Positions 52,984-62,780 of a stretch of 64,000 nt of DNA are shown piece by piece. Position 1 is the stretch's first letter. The number at the start of each line of letters is the position of its first letter. The notes beneath the pieces are model-generated. The model worked only from the letters and a program-made list of their open reading frames with translations, had not been told where the DNA came from and did not search any database. Position numbers and translations under genes: made by a program. This DNA comes from Pedobacter montanisoli. Its GTDB lineage: Bacteria; Bacteroidota; Bacteroidia; Sphingobacteriales; Sphingobacteriaceae. The DNA lies in assembly GCF_022809115.1 (NCBI RefSeq), contig NZ_JALGBH010000001.1:806001-870000 (forward strand). The letters are read 5' to 3'.

Positions 52984-55476
52984 ATGAAGTCTATTTTACT
53001 GTTTTCTGTTTCCCTGCTTTTTATTGCAAATATTGCTAAGGCTCAAGTGCAAAGCCCGGATGATTTCTTGGGATATCCTCTAGGAGAACACTTTACAAAC
53101 CATCAAAAGGTAGTGGATTATTTTAGATATATAGCCAAAAATGCAGAGAACGTAAAAGTAGAAGATTACGGAAAGACCTATGAGGGCAGAAGTTTAATCT
53201 TAACCTATATTTCTTCCAAAGAAAATATAGATAGGTTGGAAGAAATTCGCCGGCAAAACCTTTCTTTAACTCAAAAGGAAGCATCAGCAACATCTAGTAA
53301 AAAGCAACCTGTTATTGTTTGGTTGAGCTATAATGTGCATGGAAATGAGGCTAGCTCAACAGAAACAGCAATGAAAGTGCTTTATACCTTGGTACAAGCA
53401 AAAGATCCACAAATCAAAAGCTGGCTCCAGAATGTGGTTGTGATTATAGACCCTTGCCTGAACCCTGATGGTCGCGAACGTTATGTGAATTATTTTAATA
53501 GTGTAAGTTCAACGCCGCCAGACTTAAATCCTGCCGCAAGAGAACATACAGAACCTTGGCCTGGAGGACGTACCAATCATTATTATTTTGATTTGAACAG
53601 AGATTGGGCATGGCAGACACAAACAGAAACTCAGCAAAGACTAATGCAATACCATAAATGGCTGCCTCAGGTTCATGTTGATTTTCATGAACAAGGATAT
53701 AATGAGCCCTATTATTTTGCCCCAGCAGCAGAACCTGTACATGAACAGGTTACCGGCTGGCAAAAAGAATTTCAGGTTATTGTGGGTCAGAACAATGCTA
53801 AATATTTTGATGAGAATGGCTGGAGGTATTTTACCAAAGAAAGGTTTGACCTTTTATACCCATCTTATGGAGATACCTATCCTTTATATAACGGAGCAAT
53901 AGGAATGACCTATGAGCAAGGTGGGATCAGAGCCGGGTTAGGTGTGATTACTAATGATGGTGATACACTCAGATTAAAAGACCGGATAGCGCATCATTTT
54001 ACCACTTCTCTTTCTACGATTGAAGTCAGTTCTAAATATGCTGAGAAATTACTGTCTGAATATAAGCTGTTCTTTGAAAGAAATAATACAAGCCCCAATG
54101 GCACATATAAAAGCTACGTAATTAAAGCAGATAATTTGTACAGAATAGAACAATTGGCTAACCTGTTAAAGAAAAACCATATACAATTTACTTATGGGGG
54201 CAATAAATCTTTAATGGGATATAATTTTGGAACTAAGAAAAATGAAAACTTTAAACTTGAGCGCAATGATTTAGTGGTGAATATATATCAGCCACAAGCT
54301 GTACTTACCACGGTACTTTTTGAGCCTCAAACCAAGATAACAGATTCTAATACTTATGATATAACTGCATGGGCCTTGCCATTTGCTTACAATTTAAATG
54401 CTTATGCCCTAAAAGAAAAGATAGAGGGTACCCATAAAGAACTGTATATAAACAAACAACCCGAAAAAAAGCAAGAACAAAAAAGCTATGCTTGGGTTTT
54501 GTCATGGCAATCGGTAAATGATGCAAAAATCCTGATTGACTTGCAGAAGAATGGTATTAAAGTGCGAATGGCAGAACAGGCATTTACTGCAAATGGCATT
54601 TTGCACAAAGCCGGATCATTGATTGTATTGAAAGCTGAAAATGAAAGAAATATTAAGGGGGTCGAGAACGTGATGAATGTATTTCTTGCAGACCATAAAA
54701 CAAATGGCTTTGTTCTAACATCAAGTCGTGTAGAAAAAGGTAAAGATTTTGGCTCTTCAGGTTATCCTTTGCTAACGGCTCCCAAAGTGGCTGTTGTAGC
54801 AGGAGCAGAGGTAACATCGCAATCTTTAGGAGAAATCTGGCATTTCTTTGAAACAGAATTGAACTATCCTTTGTCAGTAGTTAACTTTCAGAGCTTGCCT
54901 TATATGGATAAAAGCAATATCAATACACTTATTTTGCCTGATGGTAACTATAATGATAAGATTGCAGAACAGCTATTGCCATGGATTAACGCAGGTGGCA
55001 AGCTAATCCTTGTTGAGGATGCCATTAATTCTTTTGTAGAGAAAAAGCCTTACAACATTAAGTTAAAGTCTGTTGCCCAAGTAAATAAAGCTCAAAATGC
55101 CAATGTGTCCACATATGGCAAGAGAGAGCAAGACGATTTTGAGAATGCTATTCCTGGGGCTATTTATAAAGTTTATATGGACGATACCCATCCACTTACT
55201 TTTGGATTAGGAAAAGATTACTATACTTTAAAAACAGATGATAAGCTGTATGAAATCTCTAATGATGTTTTTAATGTAGGCCTTTTAAAAGCAGATAGTT
55301 ACACTTCGGGTATTGCCGGTCAGGCGGTTAAAAATAAATTATCTTCAGGCGGAGCTCTTTATCGTACACAATCTATGGGTAAAGGAACTGTTATTTATTT
55401 GGCTACTAACAGTTTGTTTAGAAATTTCTGGGAAGCTGGCAAGCAGATATGGGTAAACGGGGTGTTTTTGTTTTAA
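52984..55476 (+). CDS. Secreted M14 zinc carboxypeptidase family protein
   Basis: The 830-residue protein has a signal peptide (MKSILLFSVSLLFIANIAKAQ). A TTG start 18 bp upstream is rejected. The M14 catalytic domain spans about 25-330: zinc ligands H119 and E122 in NVHGNEASSTE, PDGRERYVNYF for the substrate Arg/Asn, DLNRDW, the third zinc His in QVHVDFHEQGYN (about 231-235), and the catalytic Glu in GMTYEQGG (about 311). The remaining 500 residues hold beta and Rossmann-like domains (LPDGNYNDKIAEQLLPWINAGG resembles a glutamine-amidotransferase-like ThuA/PIG-L type flank). It degrades peptides outside the cytoplasm. It is a single gene. Confidence 0.92.
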   Translation: MKSILLFSVSLLFIANIAKAQVQSPDDFLGYPLGEHFTNHQKVVDYFRYIAKNAENVKVEDYGKTYEGRSLILTYISSKENIDRLEEIRRQNLSLTQKEASATSSKKQPVIVWLSYNVHGNEASSTETAMKVLYTLVQAKDPQIKSWLQNVVVIIDPCLNPDGRERYVNYFNSVSSTPPDLNPAAREHTEPWPGGRTNHYYFDLNRDWAWQTQTETQQRLMQYHKWLPQVHVDFHEQGYNEPYYFAPAAEPVHEQVTGWQKEFQVIVGQNNAKYFDENGWRYFTKERFDLLYPSYGDTYPLYNGAIGMTYEQGGIRAGLGVITNDGDTLRLKDRIAHHFTTSLSTIEVSSKYAEKLLSEYKLFFERNNTSPNGTYKSYVIKADNLYRIEQLANLLKKNHIQFTYGGNKSLMGYNFGTKKNENFKLERNDLVVNIYQPQAVLTTVLFEPQTKITDSNTYDITAWALPFAYNLNAYALKEKIEGTHKELYINKQPEKKQEQKSYAWVLSWQSVNDAKILIDLQKNGIKVRMAEQAFTANGILHKAGSLIVLKAENERNIKGVENVMNVFLADHKTNGFVLTSSRVEKGKDFGSSGYPLLTAPKVAVVAGAEVTSQSLGEIWHFFETELNYPLSVVNFQSLPYMDKSNINTLILPDGNYNDKIAEQLLPWINAGGKLILVEDAINSFVEKKPYNIKLKSVAQVNKAQNANVSTYGKREQDDFENAIPGAIYKVYMDDTHPLTFGLGKDYYTLKTDDKLYEISNDVFNVGLLKADSYTSGIAGQAVKNKLSSGGALYRTQSMGKGTVIYLATNSLFRNFWEAGKQIWVNGVFLF

Positions 55477-55841
55477 CATGACAACAAGAGAAATTCATAA
55501 AGAAATCTTTTCTATAATGTAGTTATAACTTAAAAACATAATTAATCATCTTTTCTTAATTTTTGGTCATACAAGTTAATCACTTTTTCTTTCTTATATG
55601 AAAAGAGTAATATTCTTGGTTCGGATAATTTAATATCCAGTTAGTTCTCATTGTCTTCAGGCGAGCCTTTAGTTAAATGAGGTATGATGATTTAATAGGA
55701 ATAAAATCTATAAATAATAATAGGATCTAGATGTTTGTTTAAATGTCTTAAAAATGCTATTTATCTTCGTTTATAAATAAGAATAAGAAACTGTCTCTCC
55801 TTATTTTTTAAGATTAGTACGTAATTTAAAAAGTAGATTTT
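55477..55841. other. 365-bp AT-rich gap before the integrase
   Basis: No coding sequence, tRNA or clear terminator is seen. TTACGT/ACGTAA-type words occur at the right end (near 55818) and again after the integrase (near 56846), but no extended inverted or direct repeat that would mark an attachment or inversion site is convincing by eye. Confidence 0.55.
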
Positions 55842-56768
55842 ATGAATGAACAAAAAAGAATTTCAGAAGTGATCGGTTTATGGAAAACAGACAAAAAGCA
55901 GTATGTGAAAAAATCAAGTTTTTCTATCTATGCGCTTTTGATTGAAAATCATTTATTGCCCGAATTTGGAGACCTGTACGATATTGAAGAGGCACATGTA
56001 CAAGCTTTTGTGTTAAAAAAAATAGACGAAGGGTTAAGCCAAAAAACAATTAAAGATATTTTAATCGTTTTGAAAATGGTACTGAAGTTTGGCGCTAAGA
56101 ATAAATGGCTTGAAAACAAATCTTTGGAAGTTAAATTTCCAACACAAAGAAGACCAAGTAAAATTGAAGTATTGAGTCGCTCAAATCAAAAAAAGATAAT
56201 GCAGCATATCAAAGAGCATTTTACTTTCAAAAATTTAGGAGTGTATATATGTCTGAGTGCAGGTATGCGAATTGGGGAGATATGTGCACTTACCTGGGAA
56301 GATATAGATGCAGATGCTGAAGTTATAAGAATCAGAAAAACTTTACAACGAATTTATGTAATAGAAGAAGGATCTCGTAAGACTGAGCTTATATTAGATA
56401 CCCCTAAAACCAAAAATTCAAATAGAGATATTCCTATAAGCAAGGATTTATTGAAAATGCTGAAGCCAATTAAAAAAATTATTAATAATTCTTTTTTTGT
56501 GCTTAGTAATAGCTCAAGGCCTACAGAGCCAAGGACGTATATGAACTATTACAAAAGCTTTATGAAAGAATTGGGCATGCCTAATCTGAAATTCCATGGA
56601 CTGAGACACAGTTTTGCTACAAGATGTATTGAGAGTAGATGTGACTATAAAACTGTGAGCGCTTTACTGGGGCATTCTAATATCAACACTACTTTAAATT
56701 TATATGTGCATCCTAATCTAGAACAAAAGAAAAAATGTATTGATCAAATGTTGAAGGCTTTAAAATAA
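55842..56768 (+). CDS. Tyrosine recombinase / site-specific integrase
   Basis: The 308-residue protein has a SAM-like N-terminal core-binding domain (about 5-105) and a catalytic domain. The active residues are R143 (SAGMRIGEICALTW), H252 and R255 (HGLRHSFATRC), H278 (LLGHSNINTTL) and Y288 (NLYVHP), so it appears functional. It lacks the long arm-binding extension of phage integrases. No phage, transposon or xis gene is nearby; the next gene on the same strand is SusC, 248 bp away. It could be a relic, a mobile integrase, or an invertase switching a neighbouring promoter. Confidence 0.93.
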   Translation: MNEQKRISEVIGLWKTDKKQYVKKSSFSIYALLIENHLLPEFGDLYDIEEAHVQAFVLKKIDEGLSQKTIKDILIVLKMVLKFGAKNKWLENKSLEVKFPTQRRPSKIEVLSRSNQKKIMQHIKEHFTFKNLGVYICLSAGMRIGEICALTWEDIDADAEVIRIRKTLQRIYVIEEGSRKTELILDTPKTKNSNRDIPISKDLLKMLKPIKKIINNSFFVLSNSSRPTEPRTYMNYYKSFMKELGMPNLKFHGLRHSFATRCIESRCDYKTVSALLGHSNINTTLNLYVHPNLEQKKKCIDQMLKALK

Positions 56769-57016
56769 ATACTCATTTGTTTTTACATACAGATAGCCTA
56801 GAGCTTTGACAAGCCAGCAAGGTTCTAATCATTTATTAACAGATTACGTGTAAAGAAGAAAATTATTTTAAACGAATTAGAATAAAAAACTTTAATTTTT
56901 ATTCTTAATCTCTCCTTTTAGCGTTAAAAAATGTTAAATAAAATTTGTGTTACATCTTGAATGTATTTATATTAGCCTATTAATTAATTATTAACTAACC
57001 TAAATTTTATTAATTT

Positions 57017-60000
57017 ATGAAAAAACTTCTACAAAGTTTGTTCATTCTTTTGTTTGTTGCTACCACAGCAATGGCACAAGAAAGGGCAATTACTGGTGTT
57101 GTTAAGGCTTCTGACGATGGCCTTCCGATTCCGGGTGTAACGGTACGAGTTAGTGGTTCTGCAAACATAGCTGTGCAGACAGGCGGAGACGGTAAATTCT
57201 CGTTAAAAGTACCTTCATCTGCGAAAACTCTTGTTTTTACTTTTTTAGGATATGAAACTAAAGAAGTTTCAATTGCTTCTGTAATGAACGTTACTTTAAA
57301 CCCAGACACAAAGATCTTAAATGAGGTAGTGGTTTCTGGGGGTGGTTTAACTGCTCGTAAAAAAGAATTAGGAGCAAATCAAACTACTCTTTCTAATGAC
57401 GCTGTTACGGTTGCTAAGCCAACTAACGTTGTTTCTGGTTTAGCCGGTAAAGTTGCTGGTTTAAATGTTCAGAGTGTTGGTAGTGGTGTTAACCCTAACT
57501 ACAGGGTAGTACTAAGGGGGATGAGATCTTTAACAGGTAATAACGAGGCTTTAATCGTTATTGATAATGTTATCGTTCCTAACTCTATCTTAGGAAACCT
57601 TAATCCAGATGATGTTGAAAACCTAACTGTTTTAAACGGAAGTAGTGCTGCTGCATTATATGGTTCTGCAGCATCAAACGGAGCATTGATTATCGTTACT
57701 AAAAAAGGTAAAAAAGGAGATGGATTTGATATTAAAGTTTCAAATACTTTAACTCTTGAACAAGTATCTTTCTATCCTGAATTACAAAAACAATTTGGTT
57801 CTGGTTCTGATAACGATGTTCAGATTTACAATCCAATAGAAAACCAACAATATGGCCCTGCATTTGACGGTGCTGTTAGACCTATTGGTCGTGTATTCCC
57901 TGATGGATCTTTTCAAAGAGTTCCTTATGCTTGGACTAACGCAAAATATAATTTCTGGGATACAGGTTATAACAATGCTACTGATTTTTCAATTTCATCA
58001 GGAAGTGCAGGAAAAGGAAGTATGTATGCTGCAGCACAATTTGTTACCGCTCAAGGAACCACTCCTGGTGATAAATTTAACCGTGCAACAGCTAGGGTAG
58101 GTGGAACTAGAATTGTTTCTGATAAAATTACCTTTAATTATAGTGTTAATTATGTTCAGAACAGATATGATATTACTACACAAACAGGTAACATTTATAA
58201 CTACTTATTAAATGCCCCTGGTCAAGTTCCATTAACAAGCTATAAAGACTGGAAAAATGATATTTATGCAAGTCCAAACGGATACTTTAATGCATATTAT
58301 AATAACCCATACTTTATGGCAGATAACTACAGACAAAAGACAAGAAATGACTATTTTGTAGGTAGTTCAGAATTAAAATACAGACCTTTAGAGTGGTTAG
58401 ATTTTACTGGCCGTTTAGGTTTGACCACACAAAATGCTTCAACAAAAAGCTTTTCGGATATTTTTATCTTCGATCCATTTTATGCTAATCAAGCAGGATC
58501 AAGTGAATACAAAAAACAAAATATCTTAGGTGGTGTTACTGATGACTTTAGCTACACTACTAATATCGTTAGTGATTTCATTGTACATGGTCAGAAAAAA
58601 GTAAATGACTTTAAATTTGACTTAACTGTATTAGGACAATTGATCCAAAGACAAGCTAAAAATGAAAGTGCTTCTGTTAGCGGTCTTGTAACTGCTGGTA
58701 TTTTCAATTTAGGTAACAGTTTAAATAACCCAACCGCAAGTGAATCTAGTTCATTAACCAGATCTTATGGTTTATCTGGTAAATTAGATATCGGCTATAA
58801 AGATTATTTATTCTTAACCTTAACAGGACGTAATGACTGGGTTTCTGTGTTAGCTCCAGAAAACAGATCATTCTTCTATCCTAGCGCAACATTATCTTTC
58901 GTAGCTAGTGAAGCAGTAGATTTTATCAAAAACATTAAACAAATCGATTTCTTAAAATTAAGAGCAGGTTGGTCTAAAGTTGGACAGGTTAACATTGGTG
59001 CTTATAGCTTAGTTCCTACTTTCTCACAAGCTTCTGGATACCCTTACAACGGGTTAGGAGGTCTTTCTGTGGGTGATAGAATGGTTTCTTCTAGTCTTAA
59101 ACCAGAGATGACTACTCAATGGGAGATTGGTACCGACTTTAGTTTATACAAAAGCAGAGTTAATGTTGGATTTACTTACTATGATACTAAAACAAAAGAT
59201 CAAACTGTATCAACAGGTGTTTCAAGTGCAACAGGTTACTCTAGTTTATTAACAAATACAGGTCAAACCAGTTCAAGAGGTATTGAGGCATCACTTTCTG
59301 TAGTGCCTTTAAGAACAAAAGACTGGGAAGTTACAGTAGGTTCAAACTATTCACACTATGATAATACTGTTGATTATATTAGTGCGGATCTAAACCAACT
59401 AACTTTAGGTGCTTACGGTGGAACAGTAGGTTCTTATGCTGTAGCTGGTCAACAATTCCCTGTAATTCAAGGTAAAACTCACGTACGTGATAACCAAGGA
59501 AGAATTATTGTAAACAGATTTACTGGTTATCCATCAGCTACTACTGGTTTAAGCATCTTAGGACAAGCTAACGCAGCACATATTTTAGGTCTTAACTTGA
59601 ATGTTTCTTATAAAGGATTTACTTTATATGGTTCAGGTGAGTATCGTTCAGGAAACGTTATATACAATGCTGGTGGTGGTACTTTCGACTTTAGTGGTGC
59701 TGGTATCAATACTGTAGCCTATAACAGAGATAGATTTGTTATCCCTAACTCATCTTATTTAGATCCTGCTACTAATACTTATGTTGCAAACACAAATATT
59801 ACAGTTAGAGATGGTGGTCCTGGTTATTGGACTATTTCTGGTCCAAGAACAGGTATAGATGAGAACTATGTTACTTCTGGTGCATTCTGGAAAGTAAGAG
59901 AACTTTCTTTATCATATAACTTACCTGCTTCTGTTGTGGCAAAAACAAAATTCATTAAAGGAGCTAAAATTAGTGTTCAAGGAAGAAACTTATTTGTTTG

Positions 60001-60142
60001 GTTGCCAAAAACAAATGTTTATACCGATCCTGAATATAGTGATGGTAACGGAACAAGCAGTGGTAATGCCATTGGTTTAACCAATTTGGGACAAACCCCA
60101 CCTTCTAGATATTATGGAGCTACATTAACGATTAACTTATAA
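57017..60142 (+). CDS. SusC/RagA-family TonB-linked outer-membrane transporter
   Basis: The 1041-residue protein has a signal peptide (MKKLLQSLFILLFVATTAMAQ), a carboxypeptidase-regulatory-like domain about 23-100 (ITGVVKASDDGLPIPGVTV), the TonB-box-like LNEVVVSG, a plug about 125-235 (LRGMRSLTGNNEALIVIDN, GSSAAALYGSAASNGALIIVTKKG) and a large barrel ending in LTINL. Codons are strongly biased to A/T-ending favoured forms (GGT, GCT, AAC, GAA), more than in most neighbours, which suggests high expression. It takes up oligomeric nutrients together with the SusD lipoprotein downstream. The substrate is not apparent; no polysaccharide lyase or GH gene flanks it. Confidence 0.96.
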   Translation: MKKLLQSLFILLFVATTAMAQERAITGVVKASDDGLPIPGVTVRVSGSANIAVQTGGDGKFSLKVPSSAKTLVFTFLGYETKEVSIASVMNVTLNPDTKILNEVVVSGGGLTARKKELGANQTTLSNDAVTVAKPTNVVSGLAGKVAGLNVQSVGSGVNPNYRVVLRGMRSLTGNNEALIVIDNVIVPNSILGNLNPDDVENLTVLNGSSAAALYGSAASNGALIIVTKKGKKGDGFDIKVSNTLTLEQVSFYPELQKQFGSGSDNDVQIYNPIENQQYGPAFDGAVRPIGRVFPDGSFQRVPYAWTNAKYNFWDTGYNNATDFSISSGSAGKGSMYAAAQFVTAQGTTPGDKFNRATARVGGTRIVSDKITFNYSVNYVQNRYDITTQTGNIYNYLLNAPGQVPLTSYKDWKNDIYASPNGYFNAYYNNPYFMADNYRQKTRNDYFVGSSELKYRPLEWLDFTGRLGLTTQNASTKSFSDIFIFDPFYANQAGSSEYKKQNILGGVTDDFSYTTNIVSDFIVHGQKKVNDFKFDLTVLGQLIQRQAKNESASVSGLVTAGIFNLGNSLNNPTASESSSLTRSYGLSGKLDIGYKDYLFLTLTGRNDWVSVLAPENRSFFYPSATLSFVASEAVDFIKNIKQIDFLKLRAGWSKVGQVNIGAYSLVPTFSQASGYPYNGLGGLSVGDRMVSSSLKPEMTTQWEIGTDFSLYKSRVNVGFTYYDTKTKDQTVSTGVSSATGYSSLLTNTGQTSSRGIEASLSVVPLRTKDWEVTVGSNYSHYDNTVDYISADLNQLTLGAYGGTVGSYAVAGQQFPVIQGKTHVRDNQGRIIVNRFTGYPSATTGLSILGQANAAHILGLNLNVSYKGFTLYGSGEYRSGNVIYNAGGGTFDFSGAGINTVAYNRDRFVIPNSSYLDPATNTYVANTNITVRDGGPGYWTISGPRTGIDENYVTSGAFWKVRELSLSYNLPASVVAKTKFIKGAKISVQGRNLFVWLPKTNVYTDPEYSDGNGTSSGNAIGLTNLGQTPPSRYYGATLTINL

Positions 60143-60153
60143 TAGAAATAGAG

Positions 60154-61722
60154 ATGAAAAGAAATATTAAATATATATGTGGATTATTTATTGCGGTATC
60201 TGCTTTTTCTTCTTGTAAGAAAGATCTGGATATCAATACTAATCCCAATTCGGCAACAGCAGCAACGGTTGATCTGGTATTACCTACAGCCATTGTTTCT
60301 ACAGCCAATAGCTTAACTTCAGGCACAACAACTTCATATAACTCAATGGGAGGCCAGCAAGTAGGATACTTCGCCAATGGTGGAGGTGTAAGTGGATGGG
60401 GTGGTATCATTTCATACAACTGGCAAACAGATAATTTTGCAAACCTATGGGCTACAACATATGATGTTTTAACAGATGTGGAATATGTTTTGAAGAACTC
60501 TGCTGGAAATGCTAATTATAAAGAATTTGAAGCCGCTGCAAAGGTTTTAAAAGCTTATAATTATTCACTATTGGTAGATACTTATAATGATGTTCCATAC
60601 ACTGAGGCTAACTTGGGTAATGAAAAATTGCAACCTAAATATGACAAAGCAACTGATATTTATAGAAATATCGCTGTTCTGTTAGATCAAGCTATTGCTT
60701 CTTTTAAAACAATCACTACTGCAAGTCCTCTCTTTGTTAAGAATGACCCTCTTTATGCAGGAAGTGCTACTAAATGGGCTGCTTTTGCACAAACTTTGAA
60801 GCTTAAGTTAATTATCAAAGGAACAGGAAAAGTTAACTTTGCTAATACTACTTTTGATGCAGGAGTTGGTTTCATTACCGATGATGCTATGGTAAACCCT
60901 GGTTATGCAAAATTAAATGGTAAACAAACTCCTTTATGGAACTCATGGGCTTATAACTATGCTGGTACAGCGGTTGGAGCAGCAAGTCAATATGCTGTTA
61001 CTCCGTTTATCATGGCTTTCTATAACGGAACTAAGCTTAAAGATGCTGCAAGACTTGCTGTTACGTATAAAACCGGTGCAACAACTCCTGTAAACCAGTT
61101 AGGTTATCAGGAATCTGATGCGGGTAGAGGTTTGGCTCCAAGTTCATGGTTTATCGGAACCAATTCAACTACTTATAGCAAAATAGGTATTTTAAAAGGC
61201 CCTGAAGCCGGACAACCATTAATGTTAGCTGCTGAAAGCTATTTCTTACAAGCTGAAGCAAATGTTAGAGGTTTATTAACCGGAACAGCAAAAACCAATT
61301 TCGAAAACGGAATTATTGCTTCTTTAAAATACTTGTATAAAGACAATACAGGAGCTGCAACAGCAGGTAAAAATCCTACTACAGATCTTGCTACATATAA
61401 AACAGATAATACTTTAAGTCCATTGGTTAATTTTGATTTGGCTACTACAGATGATGCTAAATTAGAAGCTATTTTAACTCAGAAATATATTGCTTTCAAT
61501 ATGTTGTTCGGACATGAAGCATGGAACGAATACAGAAGAACTGGATATCCAAAAATTACCGGAACTACTAAGACGACTACATTTGTTTCTATAGTTTCTG
61601 AGTCAACTGCTGCAGACAAATTACCTACAAGAATTCAGTATCCAACAAGTGAATTTAAGTATAATGCATCAAATGTTCCTGCGGTTAATGTTTATAGCAA
61701 TAAAATATTTTGGGCAAGATAG
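60154..61722 (+). CDS. SusD/RagB-family nutrient-binding lipoprotein
   Basis: The 522-residue lipoprotein has lipobox FSSC near residue 20 and the start of mature protein KKDLDINTNPNSA, typical of SusD-like proteins. TPR-like helices follow (ATTYDVLTDVEYVLKN, KVLKAYNYSLLVDTYNDVPYTEA, ESYFLQAEANVRG). NMLFGHEAWNEYRRTGYPKI near the C-terminus is a family mark. It caps the SusC barrel and binds the nutrient at the cell surface. It is 11 bp after SusC and 13 bp before the DUF1735 gene. Confidence 0.95.
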   Translation: MKRNIKYICGLFIAVSAFSSCKKDLDINTNPNSATAATVDLVLPTAIVSTANSLTSGTTTSYNSMGGQQVGYFANGGGVSGWGGIISYNWQTDNFANLWATTYDVLTDVEYVLKNSAGNANYKEFEAAAKVLKAYNYSLLVDTYNDVPYTEANLGNEKLQPKYDKATDIYRNIAVLLDQAIASFKTITTASPLFVKNDPLYAGSATKWAAFAQTLKLKLIIKGTGKVNFANTTFDAGVGFITDDAMVNPGYAKLNGKQTPLWNSWAYNYAGTAVGAASQYAVTPFIMAFYNGTKLKDAARLAVTYKTGATTPVNQLGYQESDAGRGLAPSSWFIGTNSTTYSKIGILKGPEAGQPLMLAAESYFLQAEANVRGLLTGTAKTNFENGIIASLKYLYKDNTGAATAGKNPTTDLATYKTDNTLSPLVNFDLATTDDAKLEAILTQKYIAFNMLFGHEAWNEYRRTGYPKITGTTKTTTFVSIVSESTAADKLPTRIQYPTSEFKYNASNVPAVNVYSNKIFWAR

Positions 61723-61735
61723 ATAGAAATTTATT

Positions 61736-62614
61736 ATGAAAAATTTTATAAAATATACAGCAGTTTTAGCCTTTTTAACAGGAAGCTTAACATCTTGTTT
61801 AAAAGATAAAACGATGATAGGCCCGGATTCACCGGGAGCTATCAAAAATGTGATTGAGTTTAAAAACATTGGAGGTATAAAATCAGGAACATCAGCTCCT
61901 TATGCACTTTATATTCCTTTTACATTAGACCCTACAGCAACAACGGCTGAGTTTGAAGGTATTGTTAATTATGCAGGTACTGATGTAGCTCCTAATGATA
62001 TTACGGTTAATATCGCAGCAGATCCTGCAATGATAGCAACGTATAATGCCGGAGTTTCTGGCGCTAATTATGCTCAATTGGCAGCAACTTCATATTCATT
62101 CCCATCAACGGTTACTATACCTAAGGGACAAAGAGAAGCTAAATTTAAAATATCAGTTAAACCAAATACTTTTGATGCAACTAAAGAAAACGCTTTAGCT
62201 TTAAGAATTACTTCTGCATCAACTGGTACTATTAGTGGAAATTTTGGTGCTGTTATTTTCAGTATGCCATTAAAGAGTATATGGCAAGGTACTTATACTG
62301 TACGTTTCAATAATAACTATGGTGGAATTGACGTAAATATTGGAGATTTCACTGAAACAGGAGTTAAATTGGAAACTGTAGGTCCGAATAAATTACAGAC
62401 ACAATACGCTGCTAATACTTATTCTGGCTATACTCAGTATCAGTTTAATGGTAACAATACCTCTATAACCTCTGTTACTGTATTCTCGGGTTCAATCTTG
62501 GCTTCTTCAGTTGATGGAGTTGATTTGATCGATCCGGTGAATGGTAAGTTTACCATAAGATATACTTTTGCAGGTAGAGGTATGACAGAAACTTGGGTAA
62601 GAACAGGTCCATAA
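61736..62614 (+). CDS. DUF1735 surface lipoprotein
   Basis: The 292-residue lipoprotein has lipobox SLTSC near residue 22. The first 150 residues form an Ig-like DUF1735 (BT_3987-type) domain: IVNYAGTDVAPNDITVNIAADPAMI, then SSTVTIPKGQ-like pieces. The second half is a beta domain ending in FAGRGMTETWVRTGP. Such genes follow susC/susD pairs and probably give a further surface ligand-binding lipoprotein. A strong terminator follows, so the operon has three genes. Confidence 0.9.
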   Translation: MKNFIKYTAVLAFLTGSLTSCLKDKTMIGPDSPGAIKNVIEFKNIGGIKSGTSAPYALYIPFTLDPTATTAEFEGIVNYAGTDVAPNDITVNIAADPAMIATYNAGVSGANYAQLAATSYSFPSTVTIPKGQREAKFKISVKPNTFDATKENALALRITSASTGTISGNFGAVIFSMPLKSIWQGTYTVRFNNNYGGIDVNIGDFTETGVKLETVGPNKLQTQYAANTYSGYTQYQFNGNNTSITSVTVFSGSILASSVDGVDLIDPVNGKFTIRYTFAGRGMTETWVRTGP

Positions 62615-62644
62615 GATTAACATCTTATAATTCTTTCATTCATA

Positions 62645-62687
62645 AAACAAATAAGCCGCCTTTTAAGGGCGGCTTATTTGTTTTTAT
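62645..62687 (+). terminator. Strong intrinsic terminator of the SusC/D operon
   Basis: A 16-bp perfect stem: AAACAAATAAGCCGCC (62645-62660) with its complement at 62668-62683 around 7 nt, with further flanking A/T pairs and a T-run. It also faces metG on the other strand. Confidence 0.93.
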
Positions 62688-62780
62688 ATATTGTGGAAAG
62701 GATTTCTTTGTTCAGATAGGGATTACTATAAATTAATATATGACTCAGGAAAGTTGTATAATTGCCCTATATAAAATTAA

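Noticed and set aside
55477..57016. Attachment or inversion sites around the integrase
   Set aside because: Only short AT-rich words recur; none is long enough to claim as att or invertible repeat without strain comparison.
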